The notes under the pieces are model-generated. The model did not search any database, was not told the origin of the DNA, and saw nothing but the letters and a program-made list of their open reading frames with translations. 5,710 nt of DNA from Candidatus Bathyarchaeota archaeon. GTDB lineage: Archaea > Thermoproteota > Bathyarchaeia > TCS64. Shown here piece by piece: positions 1 to 4,885 of this stretch. The stretch spans positions 1 through 5,710 of the forward strand of contig JAUWBQ010000123.1 in the NCBI GenBank assembly GCA_030601645.1. Reading direction: 5' to 3'. Both the position numbers and the translations under genes were made by a program. Each line of letters opens with the position of its first letter. The stretch's first letter is position 1.

Positions 1-1155
1 CTTCAGAGCGCGCATCCGGTGGCGAACTCTGACATCCATCAGATCGCTCAAAGGCACCCTCAGGTTGGTGATTCCGGTCTCCCAGAGCCCGAGGAGGGTG
101 TAATCGTTCCGGGCCCGCTTGCGGTTGAACTCGTCGATGGGGCCGTTGTATGGCAGGTCGACGACCTCGGCCCAGGGGTGGCGGAGGTGCACCCCAATTG
201 GAGTCCTCAAGCCTTCCTTCGTGTGGGGGGCGCTGACTCTCATGGGTTCTGGAGGGGCCTTCTCCCCTGATCGTCTCGTGGAGCCACCGGAGCGGAGGAC
301 CCGGGCGATGTGGTCGTCCTCGTAGACGTCGACAATGCACCAGCCCAGCTTCTCGCCGTCGTCGCGCCCGTGATCTGCCGTGGCCTCGATCCTGAACATC
401 TCCGAGTAGTCCTGGCGGACGAAGGAGGTGGCGAAGAGGTTGTAGATGTCGGTGGCGCCGTGCCTCTGGTAGATGAACTGGTGGACGTGGCCGGCGAAGA
501 GGGCTTCCACATGGTATTCCTCCAGCAGCCCCAGCAGCCAGGATCGGGCGGGCTCGTCTACGTTGTCGTAGTTGCTCGGCTCCCCCGGCTCCAGGATGTA
601 GGGCGGGTAGTGGCTGAACATGTGTATCCGCTTTTCTTTATTCGCCTCCAGATCCGCCTCCAGCCATCTGGCTTGCTCGGTCTCGTGGTTGAGCCCCGAG
701 TTCAAGGCCGACGAATTGATCAGGACGAAGTGGCCTCCCCCGTGGTCGAAGGACTGGTAGAGGGGTCCGAACCATTTCGCGTAATGGTCTAGGCCGTAGT
801 CGTCTACGAGGTACGCCGGCATCGTCGGGTTGTGCTTGTCTCCGACGTCGTGGTTCCCCGGGAGGAAGTAAAAGGGTGCCTTGGATCCTTCAAAGATCCT
901 GAGCGCGGCCTCCGCGGCGGTCCCGTAGGACGATAGATGCGGGAGGGGATGGACGATGTCCCCCATGTGGATGACGAACTCAAGCTTCACCGAGTTGAAC
1001 CTGTCGACGATCCACCGGGCCCTGTCGTTGGCGAGCTTGTTCACCTCCCAGGGCGAGGACTCGTCGCCCCCATCGGGCCTGCAGTGGGTGTCGGATATGA
1101 TCCCGTACCTGAAGACGGACTCCTTATGCTTCTCTTTGAGACGTTTTTTCTTCAT
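1..1155 (-). CDS. Calcineurin-like metallophosphoesterase, C-terminal end beyond window
   Basis: The frame stays open for 385 codons from the ATG at 1155 to the window edge, so the C-terminus is missing. All metal-binding motifs of the calcineurin-like phosphoesterase fold are visible in order: D22-T-H24, G65-D66, G100-N-H-D103, S181-H182 and G222-H-V-H225. The residues around 147-165 resemble class III cyclic-nucleotide phosphodiesterase (CpdA/Icc-type) and related proteins. The family uses a two-metal centre to hydrolyse phosphomono- or diesters; the substrate cannot be read from sequence. No signal peptide is visible: the N-terminus is a run of Lys/Arg, so a cytoplasmic enzyme is likely. 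About 150 residues follow the last motif, forming a C-terminal extension I do not recognise. The start is supported by GGAGG at 1159-1163, although the spacing is short (3 nt). GC-rich codon use differs from the genes at 3500-4900. The family call is secure, the substrate unknown. Confidence 0.93.
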   Translation of the reverse strand, partial: MKKKRLKEKHKESVFRYGIISDTHCRPDGGDESSPWEVNKLANDRARWIVDRFNSVKLEFVIHMGDIVHPLPHLSSYGTAAEAALRIFEGSKAPFYFLPGNHDVGDKHNPTMPAYLVDDYGLDHYAKWFGPLYQSFDHGGGHFVLINSSALNSGLNHETEQARWLEADLEANKEKRIHMFSHYPPYILEPGEPSNYDNVDEPARSWLLGLLEEYHVEALFAGHVHQFIYQRHGATDIYNLFATSFVRQDYSEMFRIEATADHGRDDGEKLGWCIVDVYEDDHIARVLRSGGSTRRSGEKAPPEPMRVSAPHTKEGLRTPIGVHLRHPWAEVVDLPYNGPIDEFNRKRARNDYTLLGLWETGITNLRVPLSDLMDVRVRHRMRALK

Positions 1156-1158
1156 GTG

Positions 1159-1178
1159 CCTCCCTCGTGATAACGAGG
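1159..1178 (-). promoter_or_regulatory. Ribosome-binding site abutting a perfect hairpin before the metallophosphoesterase
   Basis: On the minus strand GGAGG (1159-1163) lies 3 nt before the ATG. Immediately upstream is a perfect 6-bp hairpin (1163-1168 with 1173-1178, 4-nt loop) whose last paired base is the first G of the ribosome-binding site. In mRNA this could stack against or partly mask the site. Structure seen; effect inferred. Confidence 0.4.
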
Positions 1179-1286
1179 ATTTCTACACATCATTAGCTCA
1201 AGCATCAAATCAATCTTTTCGCGAGAAAAACCATACAAAACTCACTAATCTCACCTGTCCCCCGCGCGCGTAGGTCTCATCAACAT

Positions 1287-1305
1287 CGAGATAAACCGAG
1301 ATAAA
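1287..1305. repeat. Tandem 9-bp direct repeat, 10-bp period
   Basis: CGAGATAAA occurs at 1287-1295 and again at 1297-1305, one helical turn apart. On the minus strand each contains TTTATC, which resembles an archaeal TATA element. Function unknown; two short copies could arise by chance. Confidence 0.4.
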
Positions 1306-1418
1306 GCCCTCAAATGTGTCTCAAAGGAAATGTGACCATGCATATCTGCGTGCTCAAACCAATCCACAGCCGCAGAACACCTGCAGAAGTCCTCAGCGCA
1401 CAACAAATGCCCAGCCAA

Positions 1419-1444
1419 GCCGTTTTCTTGTTTCCAGAAACGGC
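1419..1444. repeat. Inverted repeat next to the tRNA-Gln fragment
   Basis: GCCGTTT (1419-1425) pairs perfectly with AAACGGC (1438-1444) around a 12-nt loop. It lies 11 bp beyond the CCA end of the tRNA-Gln 3' half. It is not followed by a T-tract on either strand, so a classical terminator is unlikely. It could be an accessory site beside an attachment site or a processed RNA end. Confidence 0.4.
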
Positions 1445-1455
1445 CGGATCAAAAC

Positions 1456-1499
1456 TGGTAGCCCTGGTGAGATTCGAACTCCCGTCGAGGGATCCAAAG
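1456..1499 (-). pseudogene. tRNA-Gln(TTG) 3' half, candidate attachment-site scar
   Basis: Read on the minus strand, this is the 3' half of a glutamine tRNA: anticodon loop CTTTGGA (1493-1499, anticodon TTG), 3' anticodon-stem strand TCCCT (1488-1492), four-base variable loop CGAC, T-arm with loop TTCGAAT (1472-1478), acceptor strand CAGGGCT (1460-1466), discriminator A and encoded CCA (1456-1458). The matching 5' acceptor strand AGCCCTG does not occur upstream, and the bases just 5' of the anticodon loop do not pair with TCCCT. The T-stem has one mismatch. tRNA-like sequence therefore begins at the anticodon loop. Some archaeal tyrosine integrases recombine at anticodon loops and leave such 3' halves at the far end of the inserted element. 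If so, the intact tRNA and the element lie toward higher coordinates, since the fragment is on the minus strand. An intron-containing or split tRNA is a less likely alternative given the mismatches. Confidence 0.7.
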
Positions 1500-1589
1500 C
1501 CCACCAGAGTATCGGAAAATGGACCACATTCAACGGAATAGTAAACTCCAGCACACCGAACCCCTAGGATAACACAGACAAGTGAACCC

Positions 1590-1609
1590 AAAAAACCGCT
1601 ATAAGCGGT
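1590..1609 (-). terminator. Hairpin plus T-tract terminator downstream of the HEPN/MNT operon
   Basis: On the minus strand a 6-bp stem (ACCGCT/AGCGGT, loop TAT, 1595-1609) runs directly into six T residues (1590-1595). It lies about 100 nt past the stop codon of the HEPN gene, in the right orientation to end that operon. Confidence 0.6.
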
Positions 1610-1670
1610 AGCAAATATAACTCCGAAAAACCCTAATTCCCAGCCATGACCGAATCGCAGAAAGGGCAGC

Positions 1671-1693
1671 ACGGGATGGACGACACATCCCGT
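1671..1693 (-). other. Perfect 8-bp hairpin just after the HEPN stop codon
   Basis: ACGGGATG (1671-1678) pairs with CATCCCGT (1686-1693) around a 7-nt loop, starting 14 nt after the HEPN stop. No T-tract follows, so it is more likely an mRNA 3'-end or processing structure than a terminator. Confidence 0.45.
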
Positions 1694-1707
1694 TCAAATT
1701 TCTCGAA

Positions 1708-2130
1708 TTATAGAATAGTCTTCACCATCAAAAGGAACTCTTTAGCTCTTTGCAAACTATGTTTGGCTCCCTTCTCGCTGCTTCGGGTCTCCAACCCGTA
1801 GAGGGTCTCATGCCTATCCACCCGAGCAGAATCCAGCATGTTGATCAGGGCCTCGCTCATCCTCCCCGTCTTGACGTACCTCTCCTTCAGGTACTCGATG
1901 AGGCAGACGTGGCTCCTCTCCACGATCCCGTCCCTGAAAAGCACGGCCCTCGCAGCGTGGAACATCGCCGTATAAGCCAAGATCACCGTTGCGTCTAGAA
2001 GACCGTATCCCAGGGCCTTCTCAGCCTCATCGAGCTTAGCCTCTGAGACCTCCATCGACCTTCCGCTCCTTCGGGGATCGGGCCTATCCTCCCGGAGAAG
2101 CCTCCTCTCAAAGCACTCCCTGATGTTCAC
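1708..2130 (-). CDS. HEPN-domain protein, toxin of a HEPN/MNT pair
   Basis: This 140-residue protein is mostly helical and matches the archaeal HEPN pattern. The N-terminal part carries NIRECFERRLL, followed by a helix with Y53-T-A-M-F-H58-A-A-R and a conserved-looking RSHVCLIEYL stretch (72-81). A C-terminal R103-V-D-R-H107-E-T-L-Y-G segment follows. HEPN toxins are typically metal-independent RNases with an R-x4-6-H motif. Here the spacing is R103-x3-H107, so nuclease activity is plausible but not proven. The start is a GTG whose bases overlap the TGA of the upstream nucleotidyltransferase gene (GTGA, 2127-2130), which implies translational coupling and a fixed protein ratio. The length is normal for the family. 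Nearest alternative: a HEPN protein acting only as a substrate-binding partner of the transferase, as proposed for some minimal-transferase pairs. Confidence 0.88.
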   Translation of the reverse strand: MNIRECFERRLLREDRPDPRRSGRSMEVSEAKLDEAEKALGYGLLDATVILAYTAMFHAARAVLFRDGIVERSHVCLIEYLKERYVKTGRMSEALINMLDSARVDRHETLYGLETRSSEKGAKHSLQRAKEFLLMVKTIL

Positions 2131-2678
2131 TTAGAAACCACCGGAAGGGTCCCGTGCAACACGATCCCATCCACCAGGACTCTCTCGTAGAACGCCCTGT
2201 CTTCCTCAGCCTTCTCCTCCCATTCCAGGGGATCGAAAACTATTGTGTTGATCCTTCTGTCCAGCATGCCCTCGTATCGCGTCAGGTCCATCTTCTCCGC
2301 TCTCCTTCCCACTATGAGCACGTCCACGTCGCTCTCCGGACCGTCCTCACCCCGGGCGCAGCTCCCGTAGAGAACGACCGATGAGCCCGCGTACGCCTCG
2401 GTCAAGAAGTCCGTCAGCGATCTGGCCTTGAACAGGAATAGGGCCGTTTTCATGAACCTGAAACTGTTGTTCTCCACGTCGGCTCTGAAGAGGGCGAGGT
2501 TGGCCTTCCTCTCCTTGGTGAGGAACCCGCTGACCTCGTAGAAGTCGAGGAACCTCTTGGCGGTGCTGGGGCTGACATCGGCGATCCCGGCTGCCTCCCT
2601 GAGGTGGAACTCGCGGTAGGGATCGTCGAAGAAGACGGCGAGGATTCGGAACCCGGGATACTCGAACGGGTTATTCAT
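2127..2678 (-). CDS. HTH-containing MNT-type nucleotidyltransferase, antitoxin of the HEPN/MNT pair
   Basis: The 183-residue protein has two parts. Residues 5-66 look like a winged helix-turn-helix, with REAAGIADVSPSTAKRFLDF as the likely helix-turn-helix. Residues 95-160 form a minimal nucleotidyltransferase core with the signature G105-S106 followed by D117-V-D119-V-L-I-V-G. In related pairs the MNT protein neutralises the HEPN toxin by transferring AMP units to it near its active site; that activity is inferred here from family and gene order. The N-terminal DNA-binding part suggests the protein also represses its own operon, and tandem repeats overlapping its start codon are the obvious target. 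The ATG at 2678 is preferred because a TATA-like box lies 34 bp upstream and no ribosome-binding site is seen, consistent with a nearly leaderless mRNA. Confidence 0.88.
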   Translation of the reverse strand: MNNPFEYPGFRILAVFFDDPYREFHLREAAGIADVSPSTAKRFLDFYEVSGFLTKERKANLALFRADVENNSFRFMKTALFLFKARSLTDFLTEAYAGSSVVLYGSCARGEDGPESDVDVLIVGRRAEKMDLTRYEGMLDRRINTIVFDPLEWEEKAEEDRAFYERVLVDGIVLHGTLPVVSK

Positions 2679-2712
2679 CGAACAGTCGTTCTATACATCG
2701 AACAGTCGTTCT
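2676..2712 (-). promoter_or_regulatory. Two 17-bp repeats with internal dyads, probable operator of the HEPN/MNT operon
   Basis: On the minus strand AGAACGACTGTTCGATG occurs at 2712-2696 and again at 2692-2676, exactly 20 bp apart (about two helical turns). Each contains the dyad GAAC-N4-GTTC. The pair fills the space between the TATA-like box and the start codon, and the inner copy includes the ATG itself. Binding there would block RNA polymerase. A dimeric winged-helix protein, probably the MNT protein, would suit. Repeats and position are seen; the binding partner is inferred. Confidence 0.75.
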
Positions 2713-2718
2713 TTTAAA
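2712..2718 (-). promoter_or_regulatory. TATA-like box for the HEPN/MNT operon
   Basis: TTTAAAA on the minus strand is centred about 37 bp before the ATG. With the usual archaeal offset of about 26 bp, transcription would start about 11 nt before the ATG, within the operator repeats. It begins 10 bp after the stop codon of the PadR-like gene. Confidence 0.55.
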
Positions 2719-2728
2719 CATTCCCCCT

Positions 2729-3414
2729 TCAGAACTCGGGTCGAATCCTAAACGAGATGGGAAGAAGCACCAGGCGAAAATGTGCTTGGAAGTTATGCGC
2801 GCACGCAGCTTTTTCAAGAAGATCCCTCTGAGGTAGATCTATTAACACGAGGCAGTCAAGGTGATCATCCCTCAGTGGAATGCTATCATGTCCACCATCT
2901 AGAAAAAGGAGATTATCAATGTTAAAGTCCATATCCACCGAACTCGGCTTCACAAAGTAGACCCTGCCGCCTAGTACTTTGATCTTGAGCTTGGACAAGA
3001 TCAACCCATGTATACTAAAATGCCTCGAGGTGACATAAGCAACGATCTCATCCCCCCTTAAATTATCCGTAATGAGTCTGATAATTCCGTCGAGAACGTT
3101 GACTTCGGACCCAAGGTTCTGTAGATATTCCCCATAGAAGCTGTGAACGGTCTCAATGGCGTCCAATAGTATTCGGTTGAGCTCTTCTCCCCCTTCTTAC
3201 TGAGCTTGTACATCCTCTTCATGGGTCCAATAGAGCTTTTCTCCCAGCGGGTCTCCAGTAGTTCTTCTTTGAACATTGAGTTAAGTACCCTGTAAAGGCG
3301 GCTGAGGTGTACCTCGATGCCTTCATGGGCAAGTTTCTTCTTGACTTCGTAGCCGTAGAAATCGTGTCCTCTGAACATCTTCAGGATGGTTTGCTTGAGA
3401 TCCTCGGTTCTCAC
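2729..3414 (-). CDS. PadR-like transcriptional regulator, split by a frameshift
   Basis: Two overlapping frames together make one protein. The first (GTG at 3414) encodes a PadR-type winged helix: residues 1-75 include DLKQTILKMF, the FYGYEV motif (19-24), SRLYRVLNSM (38-47) and GPMKRMYKLSKKG (63-75). After the C5 run at 3189-3193 (G5 in the gene) the sensible continuation, EELNRILLDAIETVHSFYGEYL, is in another frame and runs to TGA at 2729. Adding one G restores a single frame of 228 codons. The C-terminal part (about residues 95-228) has a Rossmann-like pattern, with VYFVKPSSVDMDF, LLFLDGGHDSIPL, DHLDCLVLIDLP and RLVLLPIS. It resembles the end of a SAM-methyltransferase-like fold but lacks the first glycine-rich SAM motif, so it is perhaps a sensor domain. 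The tail after residue 200 looks shortened next to a GCGCGC at 2797-2802. The GTG start fits a TATA-like box about 32 bp upstream and a leaderless mRNA. PadR proteins usually repress divergent neighbours. Confidence 0.78.
2793..2805. repeat. Left arm of a 13-bp inverted repeat around the PadR-like gene
   Basis: TTATGCGCGCACG here is the exact reverse complement of CGTGCGCGCATAA at 3476-3488. The two arms enclose almost the whole PadR-like gene and its promoter. Both are built on a GCGCGC core, so part of the match reflects that motif. Confidence 0.55.
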
Positions 3415-3440
3415 GTCTTATGCCCACTATGTGACAATTG

Positions 3441-3452
3441 ATAATATACTAA
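3441..3452 (-). promoter_or_regulatory. TATA-like box for the PadR-like gene
   Basis: AT-rich TTAGTATATTAT on the minus strand is centred about 32 bp before the GTG at 3414. No ribosome-binding site precedes that GTG, which fits a leaderless transcript starting near 3420. Confidence 0.45.
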
Positions 3453-3463
3453 AATTCTCTCAG

Positions 3464-3471
3464 TTATTTAT
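3464..3471 (+). promoter_or_regulatory. TATA-like box for the AhpD-like gene
   Basis: TTATTTAT is centred about 53 bp before the ATG at 3521. A start about 26 bp downstream (near 3494) gives a leader of about 27 nt containing the GGAG at 3509-3512. The alternative element ATAATATACT (3441-3450) would give a longer leader. The divergent 106-bp region (3415-3520) is the natural place for a PadR operator; I found no clean dyad of the usual PadR type. Confidence 0.4.
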
Positions 3472-3475
3472 CAGT

Positions 3476-3488
3476 CGTGCGCGCATAA
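3476..3488. repeat. Right arm of the 13-bp inverted repeat around the PadR-like gene
   Basis: CGTGCGCGCATAA is the reverse complement of 2793-2805. It ends where the duplicated leader segment (3488-3591) begins, so the same GCGCGC-containing site borders both structures. Confidence 0.55.
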
Positions 3489-3591
3489 AGCCCATGCAAA
3501 GAAAAGTTGGAGAGTAATAAATGGGAAAATACGAGGATACCCTGAAAGATATAGAGACCACGTTGGGACTAGTGCCCGGTTTTATGACGGC
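3488..3591 (+). repeat. Direct repeat, copy A: leader and first 23 codons of the AhpD-like gene
   Basis: This segment is repeated at 3994-4097, an offset of 506 bp, with seven differences that I can count over 104 bp (about 93% identity). It contains the GGAG ribosome-binding site (3509-3512), the ATG and the first 23 codons. The homology starts just after a GCGCGC at 3479-3484. Confidence 0.9.
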
Positions 3592-3901
3592 CTTAGCAGA
3601 GGATGTTCTGATTCAAGAATGGCCTCTCTTCAAGAAATACGAAATGGAAGAAACAAAAATACCGGCTAAATACAGGGAAATGATAGGATTGGCCATCGCT
3701 GCAAACACCAGATGTCCGTACTGTACGCTTTTCCATACAGGCGCAGCAAAGCTACATGGTGCCACTGATGATGAAATACAGGAGATCTATTTCCTGGCTA
3801 GTTTAACTGGTAGATGGAGCACGATGTTATTCGCACAACAATATGACTTGGAAAAGTTCACTGAAGAGTTCAATAAGATAGGCGCGCACCTCAGTAAATA
3901 A
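3521..3901 (+). CDS. Carboxymuconolactone decarboxylase / AhpD-like protein
   Basis: The 126-residue protein carries the AhpD-type signature: E53, then after 11 residues C65-P-Y-C68, then H72, followed by TGAAKLHGAT. In AhpD-like proteins this Cys-x2-Cys-x3-His site relays electrons to peroxidases or itself reduces peroxides. True carboxymuconolactone decarboxylases lack the Cys pair, so a thiol redox role is more likely here than decarboxylation. The length and all-helical pattern suit the family, and a cytoplasmic oligomer is expected. The start is well supported by GGAG at 3509-3512 with 8-nt spacing, and by conservation of leader and start in the downstream duplicate. Codon use is more AT-rich than in the flanking genes at both window ends. 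It lies divergent from the PadR-like regulator and upstream of a hydrolase, suggesting an inducible stress or detoxification unit. The exact reductase partner is unknown. Confidence 0.92.
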   Translation: MGKYEDTLKDIETTLGLVPGFMTALAEDVLIQEWPLFKKYEMEETKIPAKYREMIGLAIAANTRCPYCTLFHTGAAKLHGATDDEIQEIYFLASLTGRWSTMLFAQQYDLEKFTEEFNKIGAHLSK

Positions 3902-3940
3902 TTGACTAAGAGGAATTTGCTCGAAATCACTAGCTCATTT

Positions 3941-3953
3941 CCCCTATTTTTTT
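3941..3953 (+). terminator. Oligo-T terminator after the AhpD-like gene
   Basis: CCCCTATTTTTTT ends in seven T residues 46-52 nt after the stop codon, the simple T-rich signal that terminates archaeal RNA polymerase. It should separate this transcript from the duplicated leader and hydrolase, which would then need their own promoter. Confidence 0.55.
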
Positions 3954-3993
3954 AACACGTGCGTGCTCGACCGTCTGAGAGCCCCGCGCGCGC

Positions 3994-4097
3994 AAGCCCA
4001 GGCAAAGAAAAGTTGGAGAGTAATAAATGGGAAAATACGAGGATACCCTGAAAGAGATAGAGACCACGATTGGATTAGTACCCGGTTTTATGAAGGC
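3994..4097 (+). repeat. Direct repeat, copy B: duplicated leader in front of the hydrolase
   Basis: Second copy of 3488-3591. It is bracketed on both sides by an eight-base GC alternation (3986-3993 and 4096-4103). It keeps the ribosome-binding site and ATG but not the TATA region of copy A. Three of the seven differences change the protein (D10E, L15I, T23K); the rest are silent or in the leader. This suggests divergence under some constraint or origin from a related paralogue. Confidence 0.9.
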
Positions 4098-4140
4098 GCG
4101 CGCTTACATCAGGAGACAAAGCAATGCCATACGCCAGTAA
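4027..4140 (+). pseudogene. Truncated second copy of the AhpD-like gene, possibly a leader peptide
   Basis: The ATG at 4027 is followed by 22 further codons matching the AhpD-like protein, ending at GFMK; unrelated residues follow (ARAYIRRQSNAIRQ) and TAA at 4138-4140. The active site is missing, so this cannot work as an enzyme. Its ribosome-binding site (GGAG at 4015-4018) is intact, so a 37-residue peptide may still be made. It overlaps the hydrolase start by 17 bases in another frame, so ribosomes translating it could feed translation of the hydrolase. Whether it is debris or a coupling leader cannot be decided from sequence. Confidence 0.75.
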
Positions 4141-4885
4141 TCAGGGAGTTCAAATTCACTACGAAGTTGCAGGAAAAGGAGATCCCCTGCTTCTGGTTCA
4201 TGGCATGTTTGCGAATTGGAAAACGTGGCGTGATTACGGTTATGTGGAAGCCATGAAAAACGAGTATCACCTCATCATGGTCGATGTTCGAGGACACGGT
4301 AGAAGTGACAAACCTCATGATCCTAAATTGTATGATGAAAAGCTACTGGTGACCGACCTTGCCGCTGTGCTGGATGATCTAAACGTTGCGAAGGCCCACT
4401 ATCTTGGCTATTCAATGGGAGGGTGGATCGGCTTCGCGGCTGCAAAATACGCTCCTGATCGCTTTCATTCTTTCATACTGGGAGGATGGCATCCCTATTC
4501 TGATATGCCCGGTCACGATCCGAACCCTATCCCAACCTTACGAGAGCATGGCAACGAAGGTATTGTCGCGTGGTGGCCGGCAGCAGCGTTATCAGACGAA
4601 CAGAAAACCGATCTGCAGGCCAATGATGTTGAGGCAATCATCGCGCTAGCACAAAATGGGAGGTCTGATTTCAGAGACATCCTACCCACCATGTCGATGC
4701 CCTGTCTGCTTTATTGTGGCGATGTCGATGTGCGTCATGCCGGTGTCCAAGCATGTGTTAAAGAGATGCCTAATGCAATTTTTGTCTCCCTTCCTGGTTA
4801 TGATCATCTTGCCGTCATCTTTCGCGGTAGTGATGAAATCCTTCCACATATCACCAAATTCTTGGTGGAGGTAAGGCTGGGATAA
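4124..4885 (+). CDS. Alpha/beta-fold hydrolase
   Basis: A complete 253-residue serine hydrolase. Visible elements in order are the oxyanion-hole HG at 26-27 after the strand PLLLVHG, the D54-V-R-G-H-G-R-S-D-K-P loop, the nucleophile elbow G95-Y-S97-M-G-G, an acid in G199-D-V-D202 (D202 most likely), and the catalytic histidine in G225-Y-D-H228. The length is usual for the family. It probably cleaves an ester, lactone or similar bond in the cytoplasm; the substrate is not readable. The lid region (about 122-185, rich in Trp and Pro) would set specificity. The ATG at 4124 has AGGAG at 4111-4115 with 8-nt spacing. It overlaps the truncated AhpD-like copy upstream. An AhpD/CMD-family gene beside such a hydrolase recalls the PcaC/PcaD pair of the beta-ketoadipate pathway, but the Cys pair in the partner argues against that role. 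Codon use, like its neighbour's, suggests transferred DNA. Confidence 0.92.
   Translation: MPYASNQGVQIHYEVAGKGDPLLLVHGMFANWKTWRDYGYVEAMKNEYHLIMVDVRGHGRSDKPHDPKLYDEKLLVTDLAAVLDDLNVAKAHYLGYSMGGWIGFAAAKYAPDRFHSFILGGWHPYSDMPGHDPNPIPTLREHGNEGIVAWWPAAALSDEQKTDLQANDVEAIIALAQNGRSDFRDILPTMSMPCLLYCGDVDVRHAGVQACVKEMPNAIFVSLPGYDHLAVIFRGSDEILPHITKFLVEVRLG

Larger units (their letters stand above)
1179..1455. other. Intergenic stretch with small repeats, no gene seen
   Basis: Between the metallophosphoesterase leader and the tRNA fragment I see no convincing coding region. It holds a small hairpin (TTTTC/GAAAA with a GCGA loop near 1215-1228), a GCGCGC palindrome at 1264-1269, a tandem CGAGATAAA repeat at 1287-1305 and a longer inverted repeat at 1419-1444. 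The metallophosphoesterase promoter should lie here. On the minus strand the CGAGATAAA repeats read as TTTATC boxes and are one candidate, but they would imply a leader of about 110 nt. Confidence 0.5.
1500..1707. other. Intergenic stretch between tRNA-Gln fragment and HEPN gene
   Basis: No gene is supported here. The longest open frame on the minus strand (1310-1672) runs straight through the tRNA fragment and looks fortuitous. The stretch holds two hairpins, at 1590-1609 and 1671-1693, listed separately. Confidence 0.5.

Noticed and set aside
310..792. A 160-codon open frame on the plus strand across the metallophosphoesterase gene.
   Set aside because: It is antisense to a gene with all catalytic motifs intact. 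Its valine- and aspartate-rich sequence is typical of the shadow of GC-rich codons.
1500..1560. A 5' half for the tRNA-Gln, directly upstream or separated by an intron.
   Set aside because: No AGCCCTG acceptor strand or convincing D-arm was found on the minus strand upstream, and the bases next to the anticodon loop do not pair with its 3' strand.
1314..1567. Plus-strand frames containing peptides such as GEIRTPVEGSK and VRFELPSRDPK.
   Set aside because: These are antisense translations of the tRNA T-arm and anticodon region, a familiar annotation artefact.
1310..1672. A 120-codon minus-strand frame with a hydrophobic start.
   Set aside because: It runs directly through the tRNA-Gln 3' half and the terminator hairpin, has no ribosome-binding site, and its sequence matches the usual translation artefact of tRNA DNA.
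2676..2712. A minimal CRISPR array from the two 17-bp repeats.
   Set aside because: There are only two copies with a 3-bp gap and no spacers; the position over a promoter and start codon fits an operator.
3963..4256. A 97-codon plus-strand frame overlapping the duplicated leader.
   Set aside because: It is out of frame with both the AhpD-like copy and the hydrolase and has no motif or ribosome-binding site.
3521..4885. A PcaC/PcaD-type beta-ketoadipate pathway pair.
   Set aside because: The AhpD-like protein has the E-x11-CxxC-x3-H redox site, which true carboxymuconolactone decarboxylases lack, and no other pathway gene is present.
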